DNA of 64,000 nt from Bacteroidia bacterium (lineage in GTDB: Bacteria; Bacteroidota; Bacteroidia; Flavobacteriales; Flavobacteriaceae). The stretch covers positions 85,836 to 149,835 of the forward strand of contig JAUIAY010000007.1 in the NCBI GenBank assembly GCA_030425285.1, in the 5' to 3' direction. Position numbers and translations under genes: made by a program. Shown here one piece after another: positions 24,921-36,493 of this stretch; within the stretch, counting starts at the first letter, position 1; each line of letters begins with the position of its first letter. The notes below the pieces were generated by a model. The model saw only the letters and a list, made by a program, of their open reading frames with translations, was not told the origin of the DNA and made no database searches.

Positions 24921-25247
24921 TTACTGAGAATCTTCTTCAGTGTTTCTGTGGTAAATTTTACCATCTAACCACTCCTGAACTGCTAGAGCATGTGGTTTAG
25001 GTAATTTTTCATAGAATTTAGAAACTTCTATTTGCTCCTTGTTTTCAAAAATTTCTTCAAGGCTATCGTTATAGGTTGCAAACTCTTCAAGCTTCTCAAT
25101 CAATTCCTTTTTTATTTCTGAATTTATTTGTTCTGCTCTTCTAGAAATTATAGAGATGGCCTCATAAATATTCTCTGTTGGCTCATCAACTTTATTTCTG
25201 TTGTAAGTTGTTGTATTAACCGGAGCATTAATCTTTTTTAAATCCAT
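24921..25247 (-). CDS. rpoZ: RNA polymerase omega subunit, Bacteroidota type
   Basis: A 108-residue protein corresponding to the lineage-specific omega subunit, which stabilises the RNA polymerase beta' subunit. The core omega pattern is ENIYEAISIISRRAEQIN (residues 26-43), followed by a helical extension (EKLEEFATYNDSLEEIFEN). It is more divergent and longer than E. coli omega, as usual in this phylum. It lies between bamD (11 bases) and coaBC (9 bases), the standard neighbourhood, which raises confidence. Confidence 0.85.
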   Translation of the reverse strand: MDLKKINAPVNTTTYNRNKVDEPTENIYEAISIISRRAEQINSEIKKELIEKLEEFATYNDSLEEIFENKEQIEVSKFYEKLPKPHALAVQEWLDGKIYHRNTEEDSQ

Positions 25248-25258
25248 TTTTTAAAATA

Positions 25259-26071
25259 TTAACTTTTAGTACTGAAATTTTTAAGTTCATTTTCAATGTC
25301 CTCGTTCATTTTATTGGCTTCTTCAATAAATTCTGAATTGGCGTACGAAGTCTTGAAATTATTATAATAAGTTTGTGCGTTCTGTAAGCGCTCTTGTTTT
25401 TTATAGTAAACACTATTCATGGCCAATTTATAAGCCGAATCCAGTTTTATAAAGAGAGCCTCTTCTCTAAAAACAGACCCTGGAAAATCGAAAATAAAAT
25501 TATCTATAGCCTTTATTGGCGCATTATAATCAGCTGTGTAGCCTGCAATAGTATTGTATTGCTTGGCAACTTCAAATGCTTTTCTTTCTAATTTAAAGTC
25601 CAATTCCTTAACCAGCTTGTTAGCTTCAGCTAAAAATTCTGATTCCGGATATAAATTAATGAATGACTGCAATTTGTCGATAGCCTCTCTAGTTTCAAGT
25701 TGCTCTTTAGTGTATACAGGAGACAACATATAGGCACTTTTAGCACCCAAAAAGGCTGCTTCTTCTAATTTTTCACTGTTGGGATATGACGACACAAATC
25801 GTTCAAATTGATAGCTAGCCAAATACCACTCTTCCATCTCATAATAGGCCTTGGCATGAAGGTATGTTAACTTTTCCGCCTGTGGCTTCCCTCTGTAATT
25901 AGGAATAACCTGTTCAAATAACTTATTGGCTTTTGCATATTTACCTTTCTCAAACTGTTTTTCACCTTCTTTATACTTCGTACCAATATCTGTTCCTTTC
26001 AAGGCCTTTTGGTATTCACTACAAGAGCTTAAAAGCGTGCAAGTTATAATTATGTAAAAGAGTTTTTTCAT
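25259..26071 (-). CDS. bamD: Outer membrane protein assembly factor BamD
   Basis: A 270-residue lipoprotein of the BAM machine that inserts beta-barrel proteins in the outer membrane. The lipobox LLSSC places the acylated cysteine at residue 17. Tetratricopeptide repeats fill the rest (for example EGEKQFEKGKYAKANKLFEQ, AYYEMEEWYLASYQFERFV, INLYPESEFLAEANKLVKEL). It is the first gene of the cluster that runs through rpoZ, coaBC, DUF4835 and recN; a -7 box lies 17 bases before its ATG. Confidence 0.93.
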   Translation of the reverse strand: MKKLFYIIITCTLLSSCSEYQKALKGTDIGTKYKEGEKQFEKGKYAKANKLFEQVIPNYRGKPQAEKLTYLHAKAYYEMEEWYLASYQFERFVSSYPNSEKLEEAAFLGAKSAYMLSPVYTKEQLETREAIDKLQSFINLYPESEFLAEANKLVKELDFKLERKAFEVAKQYNTIAGYTADYNAPIKAIDNFIFDFPGSVFREEALFIKLDSAYKLAMNSVYYKKQERLQNAQTYYNNFKTSYANSEFIEEANKMNEDIENELKNFSTKS

Positions 26072-26088
26072 AGTTTTTAAACAGAATG

Positions 26089-26096
26089 CAAAATTA
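26089..26096 (-). promoter_or_regulatory. Candidate -7 promoter box of the bamD cluster (TAATTTTG)
   Basis: TAATTTTG on the minus strand, 17 bases before the bamD ATG, at the head of a five-gene same-strand cluster. No clear -33 element. Confidence 0.5.
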
Positions 26097-26179
26097 CGTT
26101 ATTAATATGGAATTAAAAAATATTTTTCAATTGCTAAAATAATGGTTGACCACTAGTATTTGTAGGGTTTAAGTTTAAT

Positions 26180-27067
26180 TTAACTTTTACCATAATTATC
26201 TATAAATTCCTGCATTTTACTTTTTAAACCATCTGTAGCTTCAACAAGGGGTAAACGAACAGTCGCATGACACAAATTCATAATTTCCAATACAGCCTTG
26301 ATACCAGATGGATTGTTCTCTGAAAATATCAAACTGGTAATTTCCATTAATCGGTAATGTAAATCAAACGCTTCTTTTACTTTGCCTTCCAAACCATAAT
26401 GTATCATTTTCGTGAAATCACTTGGAAAGGCTTGGCCTAATACCGAAATAACCCCTGATCCTCCCGCTAGAGTAACAGGCAAAGCTAAATCATCATCACC
26501 AGAGATTACCATAAAATCCTTGGGCTTGTCTTTTAAAAGCCATAAATATTGTCCCATATTATTCCCTGCTTCTTTCACCGCAATAATATTATCAAAATCT
26601 CTTGCCAATCGAAGCGTTGTTTCTGGTAACATATTGGACGATGTCCTTCCTGGAACATTGTACATAATAATTGGTACTGGAGAAACTTTTGAAATAGCTT
26701 TATAATGCTGATAAACACCTTCTTGAGTCGGCTTACTATAATAGGGAGAAACCGATAAAATAGCGTCTATTCCAGTAAAATCAGTGTTTTGAATTTCACC
26801 AATTACTTGGCTCGTATTATTTCCTCCAATACCCAAAACCAATGGCACACGATTGTTATTTGCAGTTTGTATAGTTTTAATAATAGCCTGCTTTTCATCA
26901 CTAGTCACCGTAACGCTCTCACCTGTTGTTCCAGAAATAACAATATAATCCATACCATTCTCAATATTGAAATTGACAATATTGGTAAGAGCTTCGTGGT
27001 CTACACTTAAATCATTTTTAAATGGTGTCACAATAGCGATTCCGACTCCTTCAAATTTTTTATTCAT
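26180..27067 (-). CDS. dapA: 4-hydroxy-tetrahydrodipicolinate synthase
   Basis: DapA condenses pyruvate with aspartate semialdehyde, the first step committed to lysine and diaminopimelate. The 295-residue TIM barrel carries the Schiff-base lysine K165 (AVKEAGNN), Y136 (MYNVPGRT) and the SGTTGE loop (45-50). Length is standard. dapF, a later enzyme of the same pathway, is at 45024-45803 but is not in an operon with it. It overlaps the upstream DUF6913 gene by 8 bases. Confidence 0.94.
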   Translation of the reverse strand: MNKKFEGVGIAIVTPFKNDLSVDHEALTNIVNFNIENGMDYIVISGTTGESVTVTSDEKQAIIKTIQTANNNRVPLVLGIGGNNTSQVIGEIQNTDFTGIDAILSVSPYYSKPTQEGVYQHYKAISKVSPVPIIMYNVPGRTSSNMLPETTLRLARDFDNIIAVKEAGNNMGQYLWLLKDKPKDFMVISGDDDLALPVTLAGGSGVISVLGQAFPSDFTKMIHYGLEGKVKEAFDLHYRLMEITSLIFSENNPSGIKAVLEIMNLCHATVRLPLVEATDGLKSKMQEFIDNYGKS

Positions 27068-27587
27068 TTTTTAACTTGTTAAATACTTTTAAATATTTTT
27101 TTAATTCTCTCTTAAATGCCGAAAATTCTTTAATTCCCGTATTAATTATCAGGTCGTTCAACCTGTCATCGGTTTGATATATACCTGCTTTAAACCTAGC
27201 TTTAGACAAAGCTGTAAGCAACTTCAACTCCAAAACATCTTTAGAGTAAAAGCTTATAAGCAAATCGTATTCTGTTTCCAAAAACGTCTGTAATTCAATA
27301 TTGGTTATTTTTCCTTTCCAACCAATATCTTTTGGATTGAAACATACATTCCAAGAAAACAGCTCTTCTTTTTTGTTTTCGGTAAAAGCAATAATTTTTA
27401 TTTTGTTTGGTCTCAAGTTTAAATCAGTCGATAGCGTTTTAAACATTTCAAAATCATTTACCTCATCGCCATTGAAGAGCACACCTACACTTGACACGGT
27501 GGTGTTTTCGATAGCAGAATTAGGTAAATTTAATATTGAGTTAAGCTTTTTTTTAATAGATTTTTCCCTAAAACCCTTTAAAATCAT
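27060..27587 (-). CDS. DUF6913-type protein of unknown function
   Basis: A 175-residue soluble protein, no signal peptide or membrane segment. The sequence looks like a single alpha/beta domain: a basic N-terminal helix (RGEKSIKKKLN-like), SSVGVLFNGDEVNDFEMFKTL, an IKIIAFTENKK strand, an EYDLLISFYSKDVLELKLLTA block and a lysine-rich last helix. It matches what I remember of DUF6913, which often precedes dapA in Flavobacteriaceae; that name is from memory. A link to dapA through the 8-base overlap is clear, but no function is known. Confidence 0.6.
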   Translation of the reverse strand: MILKGFREKSIKKKLNSILNLPNSAIENTTVSSVGVLFNGDEVNDFEMFKTLSTDLNLRPNKIKIIAFTENKKEELFSWNVCFNPKDIGWKGKITNIELQTFLETEYDLLISFYSKDVLELKLLTALSKARFKAGIYQTDDRLNDLIINTGIKEFSAFKRELKKYLKVFNKLKNE

Positions 27588-27605
27588 ATATATTTATGCT
27601 TTGGA

Positions 27606-27613
27606 CAAAGGTA
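27606..27613 (-). promoter_or_regulatory. Candidate -7 promoter box (TACCTTTG)
   Basis: Minus-strand TACCTTTG fits TAnnTTTG and lies 18 bases before the ATG at 27587, in the divergent gap to the 5'-nucleotidase genes. Confidence 0.45.
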
Positions 27614-27656
27614 GTAAAAGTACCTTGATAAGCCGACTAATTTTTAGCTCTATAAT

Positions 27657-28418
27657 ATGTTTAGAAAACACCCTTATATATATCTTTTTATTATCCTGTT
27701 ATTTAATTGTAAACAAGATACTTGGCGATTAAACAATGTTGGAGGAAGGCAAATAGCCGTTACAGATAGTTTAGACTCCAAAATTGCTATTGATTCTTTC
27801 ATTAAACCTTACAGGGATCATGTAAACAAAAATCTGGATAGTGTCATTTCCTATGCAGTTGACACTTACTCTAAAAGTGATGGCGAGTTAAACACAGCTA
27901 TCGGAAATTTATTTGCCGATGTTATCTATGAACAAACCAATCCTGTTTTTAACTCCAGAACTGGAAATAATATTGATATGGTATTGGTAAACCACGGAGG
28001 CATTAGGGCAATCATTTCCAAAGGCAATATTACCACTAGAACAGCTTATGAAATCATGCCGTTTGAAAACAGTATCGTTGTTGTGGCTATGAAAGGAAAT
28101 AAAGTAAACGAATTAGTATCTTATTTATTAAGAGCCAAAAGAGCTCACCCAATTTCCAAACTACAAATTAAGGTAGATGAGCAATTTAATCTCATAGAAG
28201 CAACCATAAATGGAAAGCCAATTGACCCTGGAAAAACATATTATGTTGCTACTAATGATTATTTGTATAATGGTGGTGACCACATGACCTTTTTCCAACC
28301 CAATGACAGCCTGTATGATATAAATTACAAAATAAGAAATGCCTTGCTTGATTATTTTGCAAAAACTGACACTATAAACCCTAAAATTGACGATCGCTTT
28401 GTTAAGCTAAAAAAATAA
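27657..28418 (+). CDS. Lipoprotein with 5'-nucleotidase C-terminal (substrate-binding) domain
   Basis: A 253-residue lipoprotein (lipobox LLFNC, Cys 18) that is only the C-terminal domain of a UshA-type 5'-nucleotidase. It has the conserved GNLFADVIYEQT, VLVNHGGIRAIISKG and YEIMPFENSIVVV blocks and the YNGGDHMTFF end region that holds the nucleotide base. It lacks the metal-binding catalytic domain, which is encoded separately by the next gene, 4 bases downstream. The two products probably work as a complex on extracytoplasmic nucleotides. Confidence 0.88.
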   Translation: MFRKHPYIYLFIILLFNCKQDTWRLNNVGGRQIAVTDSLDSKIAIDSFIKPYRDHVNKNLDSVISYAVDTYSKSDGELNTAIGNLFADVIYEQTNPVFNSRTGNNIDMVLVNHGGIRAIISKGNITTRTAYEIMPFENSIVVVAMKGNKVNELVSYLLRAKRAHPISKLQIKVDEQFNLIEATINGKPIDPGKTYYVATNDYLYNGGDHMTFFQPNDSLYDINYKIRNALLDYFAKTDTINPKIDDRFVKLKK

Positions 28419-28422
28419 CCCA

Positions 28423-29340
28423 ATGAAAAGAAGAGATTTTATCAAACAAACTTCGGCAAGTGCAGCGCTAGTGAGTTTAGGAAATGTAGGGTTAACGTCC
28501 TGTATTCAAACTGAAAAACAAAAAAAAATAACCGTCCTGCATACCAATGATGTTCATAGTCACATTGACCCATTTGGACCTGAAGACGGTAAAAACCCCA
28601 ACAAAGGCGGAGTTGCAAGACGCGCCAGTTTAATCGATGCCATTCGTTTAGAAAATCCAAATACCTTACTACTTGATGCTGGCGACATTTTTCAAGGCAC
28701 ACCCTATTTTAATTATTATGGAGGCGAACTGGAGTTTAAACTTATGAGCAAACTAAAATATGATGCTGCTACCATTGGAAATCATGATTTTGACAATGGT
28801 ATCGATGGGCTTTATGCCCAACTACCTCATGCACAGTTTGATTTTCTTTCGGCAAATTATGACTTTTCAAATACTGTGATGGATGGTCACGTAAAGCCTT
28901 ATAAGGTTTATGAAAAAGGCGGTATTAGAATTGGTGTTTTTGGGCTTGGTGTTCATTTAGAAGGCTTGGTAAGCAAAAAACTGTATAAAGAAACGGTATA
29001 TCTAGATCCACTTGAGATTTCTAAAGATATGTCCAGTATTTTAAAAGAGGAAGAAAAATGTGATTTAATTATCTGCTTATCTCACGTAGGTTATGACTAT
29101 GATGGCAATCCTGACTTTGTTAGCGATTTGATAATTGCTAAAAATTCTAAAGATATAGATCTAATAATAGGCGGCCACACGCACACATTCCTTCCAGAGC
29201 CAACAGTTGTTACTAATAGTGTTGGAAACAAAGTATTGGTAAACCAAGTAGGATGCTATGGCATTAATTTGGGTAGAATCGATTTTTATCTAGATAACAA
29301 CAAAAACAAAATGGCAAAAGGAACATCTCTTACCGTTTAA
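28423..29340 (+). CDS. Metallophosphatase domain of a split 5'-nucleotidase
   Basis: A 305-residue calcineurin-type phosphatase, the N-terminal catalytic half of a UshA-like 5'-nucleotidase. The dinuclear metal ligands are visible: VLHTNDVHSH, LDAGDIFQGTP, IGNHDFDNG, LSHVGYD and GGHTHTF. The N-terminus MKRRDFIKQTSASAALVSLG looks like a Tat signal, with a possible lipobox (LTSC). So the protein is exported folded, possibly with metals already bound. In the common fused enzyme this domain comes first; here it is a separate gene and second. No frameshift joins it to the gene before it. Confidence 0.9.
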   Translation: MKRRDFIKQTSASAALVSLGNVGLTSCIQTEKQKKITVLHTNDVHSHIDPFGPEDGKNPNKGGVARRASLIDAIRLENPNTLLLDAGDIFQGTPYFNYYGGELEFKLMSKLKYDAATIGNHDFDNGIDGLYAQLPHAQFDFLSANYDFSNTVMDGHVKPYKVYEKGGIRIGVFGLGVHLEGLVSKKLYKETVYLDPLEISKDMSSILKEEEKCDLIICLSHVGYDYDGNPDFVSDLIIAKNSKDIDLIIGGHTHTFLPEPTVVTNSVGNKVLVNQVGCYGINLGRIDFYLDNNKNKMAKGTSLTV

Positions 29341-29410
29341 CAACATTAAGCTTCTTTGTTTTGTAATGATTTCTTTTTGATTGCGTCTAAAAAACCACTA
29401 AATCAAAGAT

Positions 29411-29797
29411 ATGAAATCAAAAATCACTTTTGTTTTAAGGCTAATTGTTGCCATCATCTTAATACAAACTTTACGATTTAAATTCACAGCCCATCCTGAC
29501 AGTGTTTACATATTTGAAAAGGCAGGAATGGAACCTTATGGGAGAATAGGTATAGGCATACTGGAACTAATAGCTGGAATATTGTTACTCATTCCTAAAA
29601 CAGTTTGGATTGGCAGCCTGTTAACACTTGGGGTAATTGGTGGCGCTATTTTTATTCATTTAACCCTTTTAGGTATTGAAGCCAATAATGACTCTGGAAC
29701 ATTATTTATAACAGCTTTGGTCACATTTCTTATGGCAGCAATTATACTTTACCAATACCGAAGAGATATTCCGTTATATAAAACCAAAAAGCACTAG
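29411..29797 (+). CDS. DoxX family membrane protein
   Basis: A 128-residue protein with four predicted transmembrane helices, the DoxX/DoxD-like pattern: VLRLIVAIILIQTLRFKFTAHPDS, then GRIGIGILELIAGILLLIP, a third helix (LTLGVIGGAIFIHLTLLG) and a fourth (TALVTFLMAAIILYQY). The family is linked to redox or membrane stress processes, but no substrate is established. A 70-base gap follows the nucleotidase gene. Its stop shares a CTAG with the stop of the convergent gene. Confidence 0.8.
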   Translation: MKSKITFVLRLIVAIILIQTLRFKFTAHPDSVYIFEKAGMEPYGRIGIGILELIAGILLLIPKTVWIGSLLTLGVIGGAIFIHLTLLGIEANNDSGTLFITALVTFLMAAIILYQYRRDIPLYKTKKH

Positions 29798-30537
29798 GCA
29801 AAAAACTGAACTTTTTTATTGCGAATTCCAGATTGAAAATAAAAGAAACTAAAAGCTAAAACAAGCAATAAGGTTTGCATTAAATTCAGCAAATCCCTAT
29901 CGGATATATAAAAATAAGCCACCTGAATAACTTCAGAGAACACTATACATATAGAACCAAAGAATAATAACAACGATTTTTTATTATCGTTGTAAAAATA
30001 ACTTATCAAACAAGAGGTCAACACCAATAGCATCACAATATTATAGACAAGCTCTATGACAAACAAATAAGACCCCTCAACATAGGGGTTCACAATAGTT
30101 AACAAAACATAAATGATATAAATGTTTAAGGCACTTAACACGACTAAATGTATCCTATAGTTTTTGAGCACCATTTTTATATCTATTGTCTTTAAAACAT
30201 CTATAAGCAAGAAAACATAAGCCACTATATACAACAAGTTACCTACTGTATAATAAATATCGTCATATCTAATCAATTCAGCTTCCGTCATGGTATCATA
30301 ATCAAAGAATATTTCATTGAAAACCAACAATTCTGATATTGAGTAAAGAATTAAAAACCAACTAAAGTGAAATGATCGTCGTTTAACATTAATGAAGTAC
30401 AACAATGCAAAAAGAGGCACTATAAGCGCCCTAAAAAATTGCGAGAGAAAATACTCCTCCTTAAATTCATAGGTGGTGAACGCCAAGCACAGCATTATTA
30501 TAAATCCAATTAATATATTAGACTTTCTAACCCTCAT
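29794..30537 (-). CDS. Multi-pass membrane protein of unknown function
   Basis: About 247 residues with seven or eight hydrophobic helices separated by short loops, starting MRVRKSNILIGFIIMLCLAF. The layout recalls YhhN (lysoplasmalogenase-like) proteins, but the acidic residues of that family are not clearly placed, so I do not assign a function. I start it at 30537. In-frame ATGs at 30561 and 30549 exist, but a -7 box (30559-30566) overlaps the first of them. Convergent with DoxX, with a shared CTAG at the stops. Confidence 0.6.
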   Translation of the reverse strand: MRVRKSNILIGFIIMLCLAFTTYEFKEEYFLSQFFRALIVPLFALLYFINVKRRSFHFSWFLILYSISELLVFNEIFFDYDTMTEAELIRYDDIYYTVGNLLYIVAYVFLLIDVLKTIDIKMVLKNYRIHLVVLSALNIYIIYVLLTIVNPYVEGSYLFVIELVYNIVMLLVLTSCLISYFYNDNKKSLLLFFGSICIVFSEVIQVAYFYISDRDLLNLMQTLLLVLAFSFFYFQSGIRNKKVQFFA

Positions 30538-30558
30538 AGATTTACACATTCCTGAAAG

Positions 30559-30566
30559 CAAATATA
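30559..30566 (-). promoter_or_regulatory. Candidate -7 promoter box (TATATTTG)
   Basis: Minus-strand TATATTTG, 21 bases before the ATG at 30537. It overlaps the more upstream ATG at 30561, which argues for the shorter protein. Confidence 0.45.
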
Positions 30567-30634
30567 TACAAAAAACACAATTAATCGATAAAATTATACA
30601 CTTTAACGATAAAAAGCAACTATTTATATTTGTT

Positions 30635-33497
<2,863 letters not shown>

Positions 33498-33505
33498 ATA
33501 TCTGT

Positions 33506-34000
33506 TTATTCCAAGTTCTTTATCATCCAAACATTACAGGAATAATGACCAGTATCGCCAAGTGGCTTTTCTAAACCTTCAAATCCAAACTTTCTATACA
33601 GTTTTCTGGCATCTTCCATGTAAGGCATGGTCTCAAGGTAACATCTTTCAAAACCAAATTCTTGTGCCTTTTTCAAACAGGTTTCCATCATTAACGACCC
33701 AAGACCTTTACCTCTGGCTTCAGGTAGAAAATACATTTTTTGAAGCTCACAAACATTGCCATCAAAATTATCCAAAGGCGCAATCCCAGCTCCGCCAATT
33801 ATTTGGCTATCATGATCAATAACAAAATAAATAGACTTGTTATTATTATAAGTTTCTGTCATTTTATCCAATGATATATCCGCATAAGCCGTGCCTACTT
33901 TAGGCACTCCAAATTCAATTAAAACATTTCGGATTACTTGAGCTATTTGCTCATCATCATGTTTAGATATTTCCCTTATGACAATATTATTATTGCTCAC
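33506..34000 (-). CDS. GNAT family N-acetyltransferase
   Basis: A 164-residue acetyltransferase. The acetyl-CoA pyrophosphate loop is LPEARGKGLGSLMMETCLK (about residues 92-110), and the closing strands are FGFERCYLETMPYMEDARKLYRKFGFE. The acceptor cannot be inferred. It is the first gene of the minus-strand group leading to prmC and ligA. Its start is 23 bases from the divergent ribD start, so the promoters of both overlap. Confidence 0.85.
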   Translation of the reverse strand: MSNNNIVIREISKHDDEQIAQVIRNVLIEFGVPKVGTAYADISLDKMTETYNNNKSIYFVIDHDSQIIGGAGIAPLDNFDGNVCELQKMYFLPEARGKGLGSLMMETCLKKAQEFGFERCYLETMPYMEDARKLYRKFGFEGLEKPLGDTGHYSCNVWMIKNLE

Positions 34001-34023
34001 TATAATGTGTTATTTTTACGCCT

Positions 34024-35028
34024 GTGAAGATACATGAAAAATACATAAATCGCTGTATTGAAATTGCCAAAAACGGATTGGGAACAACGGCTCCAAACCC
34101 TATGGTAGGTTGTGTGATTGTTCACGAGAATATTATTATTGGAGAAGGGTTTACCAGTCCTTTTGGAGGTAACCATGCAGAAGTCAATGCTATACAATCT
34201 GTTACAAACAAAAAACTACTTAAAAAGGCCACTTTATATGTAACATTAGAACCCTGTAGTCATTTTGGAAAAACGCCACCGTGTGCCGATTTAATAGTTG
34301 AGTACCAAATCCCAAAAGTTGTTATTGGAACAATCGACACCCACAGCAAAGTTGCAGGAAAAGGCATTGAGAGACTTAAAAATGCTGGATGCGATGTAAC
34401 TGTTGGGGTTTTGGAAAATGAATGCAGAAAACACCACAAGCGTTTTTTTACGTTTCACAACAAAAAAAGACCTTATATTATTCTAAAATGGGCTCAAAGC
34501 TCCGATGGCTTTATCTCCCCAAAAAGCAAAACTGAAAACAAGCCCCTGTGGATTACCAATAGTGCTTCGCGGCAATTGGTTCATAAATGGCGAACAGAAG
34601 AACACGCTATTTTAATTGGGACAAATACTGCTGTTGACGACAATCCCAGTCTCACATCCCGAAATTGGAAAGGTCATAATCCTATTAGAATTGTTTTAGA
34701 CAGAACAAATAGACTTTCTAAAGACTTGAGCGTATTTAATGACGAAGCGCAAACAATCATCATTTCTGAAAAAGAAATTGATTTTGAGAATAACGTAGCA
34801 GCGAACATTTGCTCTTATCTGTTTAAACAAGACATTCAATCGGTAATTATCGAAGGTGGGGCTAGGACGCTACAATCTTTTATTGATGCTAACTTATGGG
34901 ATGAAGCTAGAGTCTTCACTGGGCCAACTACAATGAAAGCAGGTACTATAGCACCCAATTTCAACCAAAAACCTATTTCAAGCAGCAATATTTTAGATGA
35001 CACTTTAAATGTTTATTTAAATGATTAA
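34024..35028 (+). CDS. ribD: Bifunctional riboflavin biosynthesis protein RibD
   Basis: RibD deaminates the pyrimidine intermediate of riboflavin synthesis and then reduces its ribosyl chain. The N-terminal deaminase has APNPMVGCV, the zinc ligands H and C in GGNHAEVNAI and LEPCSHFGKTPPC. The C-terminal reductase (about 145-334) has ILKWAQSSDGFIS and IIEGGARTLQSF. The 334-residue length is normal. The start is a GTG: the nearest ATG (34034) is out of frame, and the family begins at about this point. The following HAD gene overlaps by 8 bases. Confidence 0.94.
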   Translation: MKIHEKYINRCIEIAKNGLGTTAPNPMVGCVIVHENIIIGEGFTSPFGGNHAEVNAIQSVTNKKLLKKATLYVTLEPCSHFGKTPPCADLIVEYQIPKVVIGTIDTHSKVAGKGIERLKNAGCDVTVGVLENECRKHHKRFFTFHNKKRPYIILKWAQSSDGFISPKSKTENKPLWITNSASRQLVHKWRTEEHAILIGTNTAVDDNPSLTSRNWKGHNPIRIVLDRTNRLSKDLSVFNDEAQTIIISEKEIDFENNVAANICSYLFKQDIQSVIIEGGARTLQSFIDANLWDEARVFTGPTTMKAGTIAPNFNQKPISSSNILDDTLNVYLND

Positions 35029-35632
35029 AACCCTAATTTTTGATTTTGGTGATGTATTTATAAATCTTGATAAAAAAGGTGCCATGCAACATGCATTGGA
35101 ATTATTTAAACTAGATGGGTTTTCAACAGAAATGAATCATATCAACGAACTGTACGAACAAGGAAAAATAACTTCGGGAGAGTTTATGCAATTCTATCAA
35201 AAATCATTTCCTTACTTAACTTGGCAACAGATTTTGGATGCTTGGAATTGTATTTTGAAGGATTTCCCTAAACACCGCTTACATTTTATTAAGGAATTGG
35301 CAAGAAACGAACAATATCAACTAATCCTATTAAGCAACACTAACGAATTGCATATCAAATGGATTCAAGAGCAAGTAGCTTTCTACGAAGCTTTCAAAAG
35401 TTGTTTTGATAAATTCTATTTATCACATGAAATTGGCTTAAGAAAACCCAATCAAGATATTTTTCAATTTGTTTTGGATGAAAACAATATTAGCCCTAAA
35501 GAATGTCTTTTCATTGACGACACAAAGGACAACACTGTAACTGCAGAAGAAATGGGCTTCCATGTTTGGAACATTGACGAAACATCAGAAGATGTTACCA
35601 GTTTATTCTCTACTAAAAAAGCGTTGTTTTGA
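35021..35632 (+). CDS. HAD superfamily hydrolase
   Basis: A 203-residue HAD phosphatase of the YihX/epoxide-hydrolase-like subgroup. Motif I reads IFDFGDVFINLDK, motif II LLSNTNELH, the motif III lysine is in IGLRKPNQDIF, and motif IV is CLFIDDTKDN. A four-helix cap lies after motif I. The substrate is unknown; a small phosphorylated metabolite, conceivably the riboflavin intermediate whose phosphatase is often missing from pathways, is only suggested by the overlap with ribD. It also overlaps the transporter start by 4 bases. Confidence 0.85.
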   Translation: MIKTLIFDFGDVFINLDKKGAMQHALELFKLDGFSTEMNHINELYEQGKITSGEFMQFYQKSFPYLTWQQILDAWNCILKDFPKHRLHFIKELARNEQYQLILLSNTNELHIKWIQEQVAFYEAFKSCFDKFYLSHEIGLRKPNQDIFQFVLDENNISPKECLFIDDTKDNTVTAEEMGFHVWNIDETSEDVTSLFSTKKALF

Positions 35633-36492
35633 TATTTCTTCTCTTAAGCATATTATCCTCTACAGCTATCTTTGTTCTGTTTAAATTATTTGACAAATAT
35701 CAGATTAACACGTTACAGGCTATTGTTGTTAACTATATAACAGCTTTCTTTTTTGATATAATTTTAAGCAAAAAGCCTTTTATCCTTTCTGAAACCATTC
35801 AATCGGATTGGTTTTTAGGAGCTATGGGATTAGGTTTTTTATTTATAGCCATTTTTAATATTATGGCTATTGTTTCTCAACGATACGGGGTTTCGGTAGC
35901 TTCCGTAGCTACAAAAATGAGCTTGGTCCTTCCTGTTATCTTTGGGATATTCGTTTACCATGAAAGTTCAGGTTTTCTGAAATTATTTGGGATTCTTTTG
36001 GCTTTAGCTGCAGTATTCTTCGTGTCGGCAAAACCTAAAACCAACATTCGATTAAAAAATAATTTATTAATGCCTTTTTTGGTGTTTTTGGGATCTGGAG
36101 TCATTGATACTTCTATAAAATATCTGGAAACTTATCATGTGGAAGATGACGGTATCCCTATCTTTTCAGCTACCATTTTTGGTTGTGCGGCAATCATAGG
36201 TTTATTTATTTTGATTTTTAAAAAGCTAAAAGGCAATCTCAAAAATAGTCCTTTAAGTCTACTAGGTGGCTTTCTATTAGGGATTATCAATTACGCCTCA
36301 ATTTATTACCTATTAAAAGCCTTAAACCACGAGTCACTGGAAAGTTCAACTATTTTTACTATAAACAATGTTGCCATCGTTATGCTTTCCGGAATTACTG
36401 GTTTAATATTGTTCAAGGAAAAACTAACTTTTAAAAACTGGATGGGAATTGGTTTAGCTATACTTTCTATTCTTTTGGTTACATTAGCTTAA
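35629..36492 (+). CDS. EamA/DMT superfamily transporter
   Basis: A 287-residue inner-membrane protein with ten predicted transmembrane helices in two five-helix halves, the EamA (drug/metabolite transporter) layout. The second half repeats the pattern of the first (LGGFLLGIINYASIYYLLKAL, GLILFKEKLTFKNWMGIGLA). The substrate is unknown. It starts with TTG, inside the TTGA that also holds the HAD stop, and I see no ATG near the start of the first helix. With ribD and HAD upstream, and YigZ downstream (one base away), this is one operon. Confidence 0.85.
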   Translation: MIFLLLSILSSTAIFVLFKLFDKYQINTLQAIVVNYITAFFFDIILSKKPFILSETIQSDWFLGAMGLGFLFIAIFNIMAIVSQRYGVSVASVATKMSLVLPVIFGIFVYHESSGFLKLFGILLALAAVFFVSAKPKTNIRLKNNLLMPFLVFLGSGVIDTSIKYLETYHVEDDGIPIFSATIFGCAAIIGLFILIFKKLKGNLKNSPLSLLGGFLLGIINYASIYYLLKALNHESLESSTIFTINNVAIVMLSGITGLILFKEKLTFKNWMGIGLAILSILLVTLA

Positions 36493-36493
36493 T

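Noticed and set aside
27657..29340. The 5'-nucleotidase pair as one gene broken by a frameshift
   Set aside because: The domains are in the wrong order for a broken fused gene, and each part has its own signal sequence, start codon and full-length domain.
29404..29411. TATCTTTG on the minus strand just before the DoxX gene as a promoter
   Set aside because: It points away from DoxX and has no minus-strand gene behind it within reach; such 6-of-8 base patterns are expected by chance in A+T-rich DNA.
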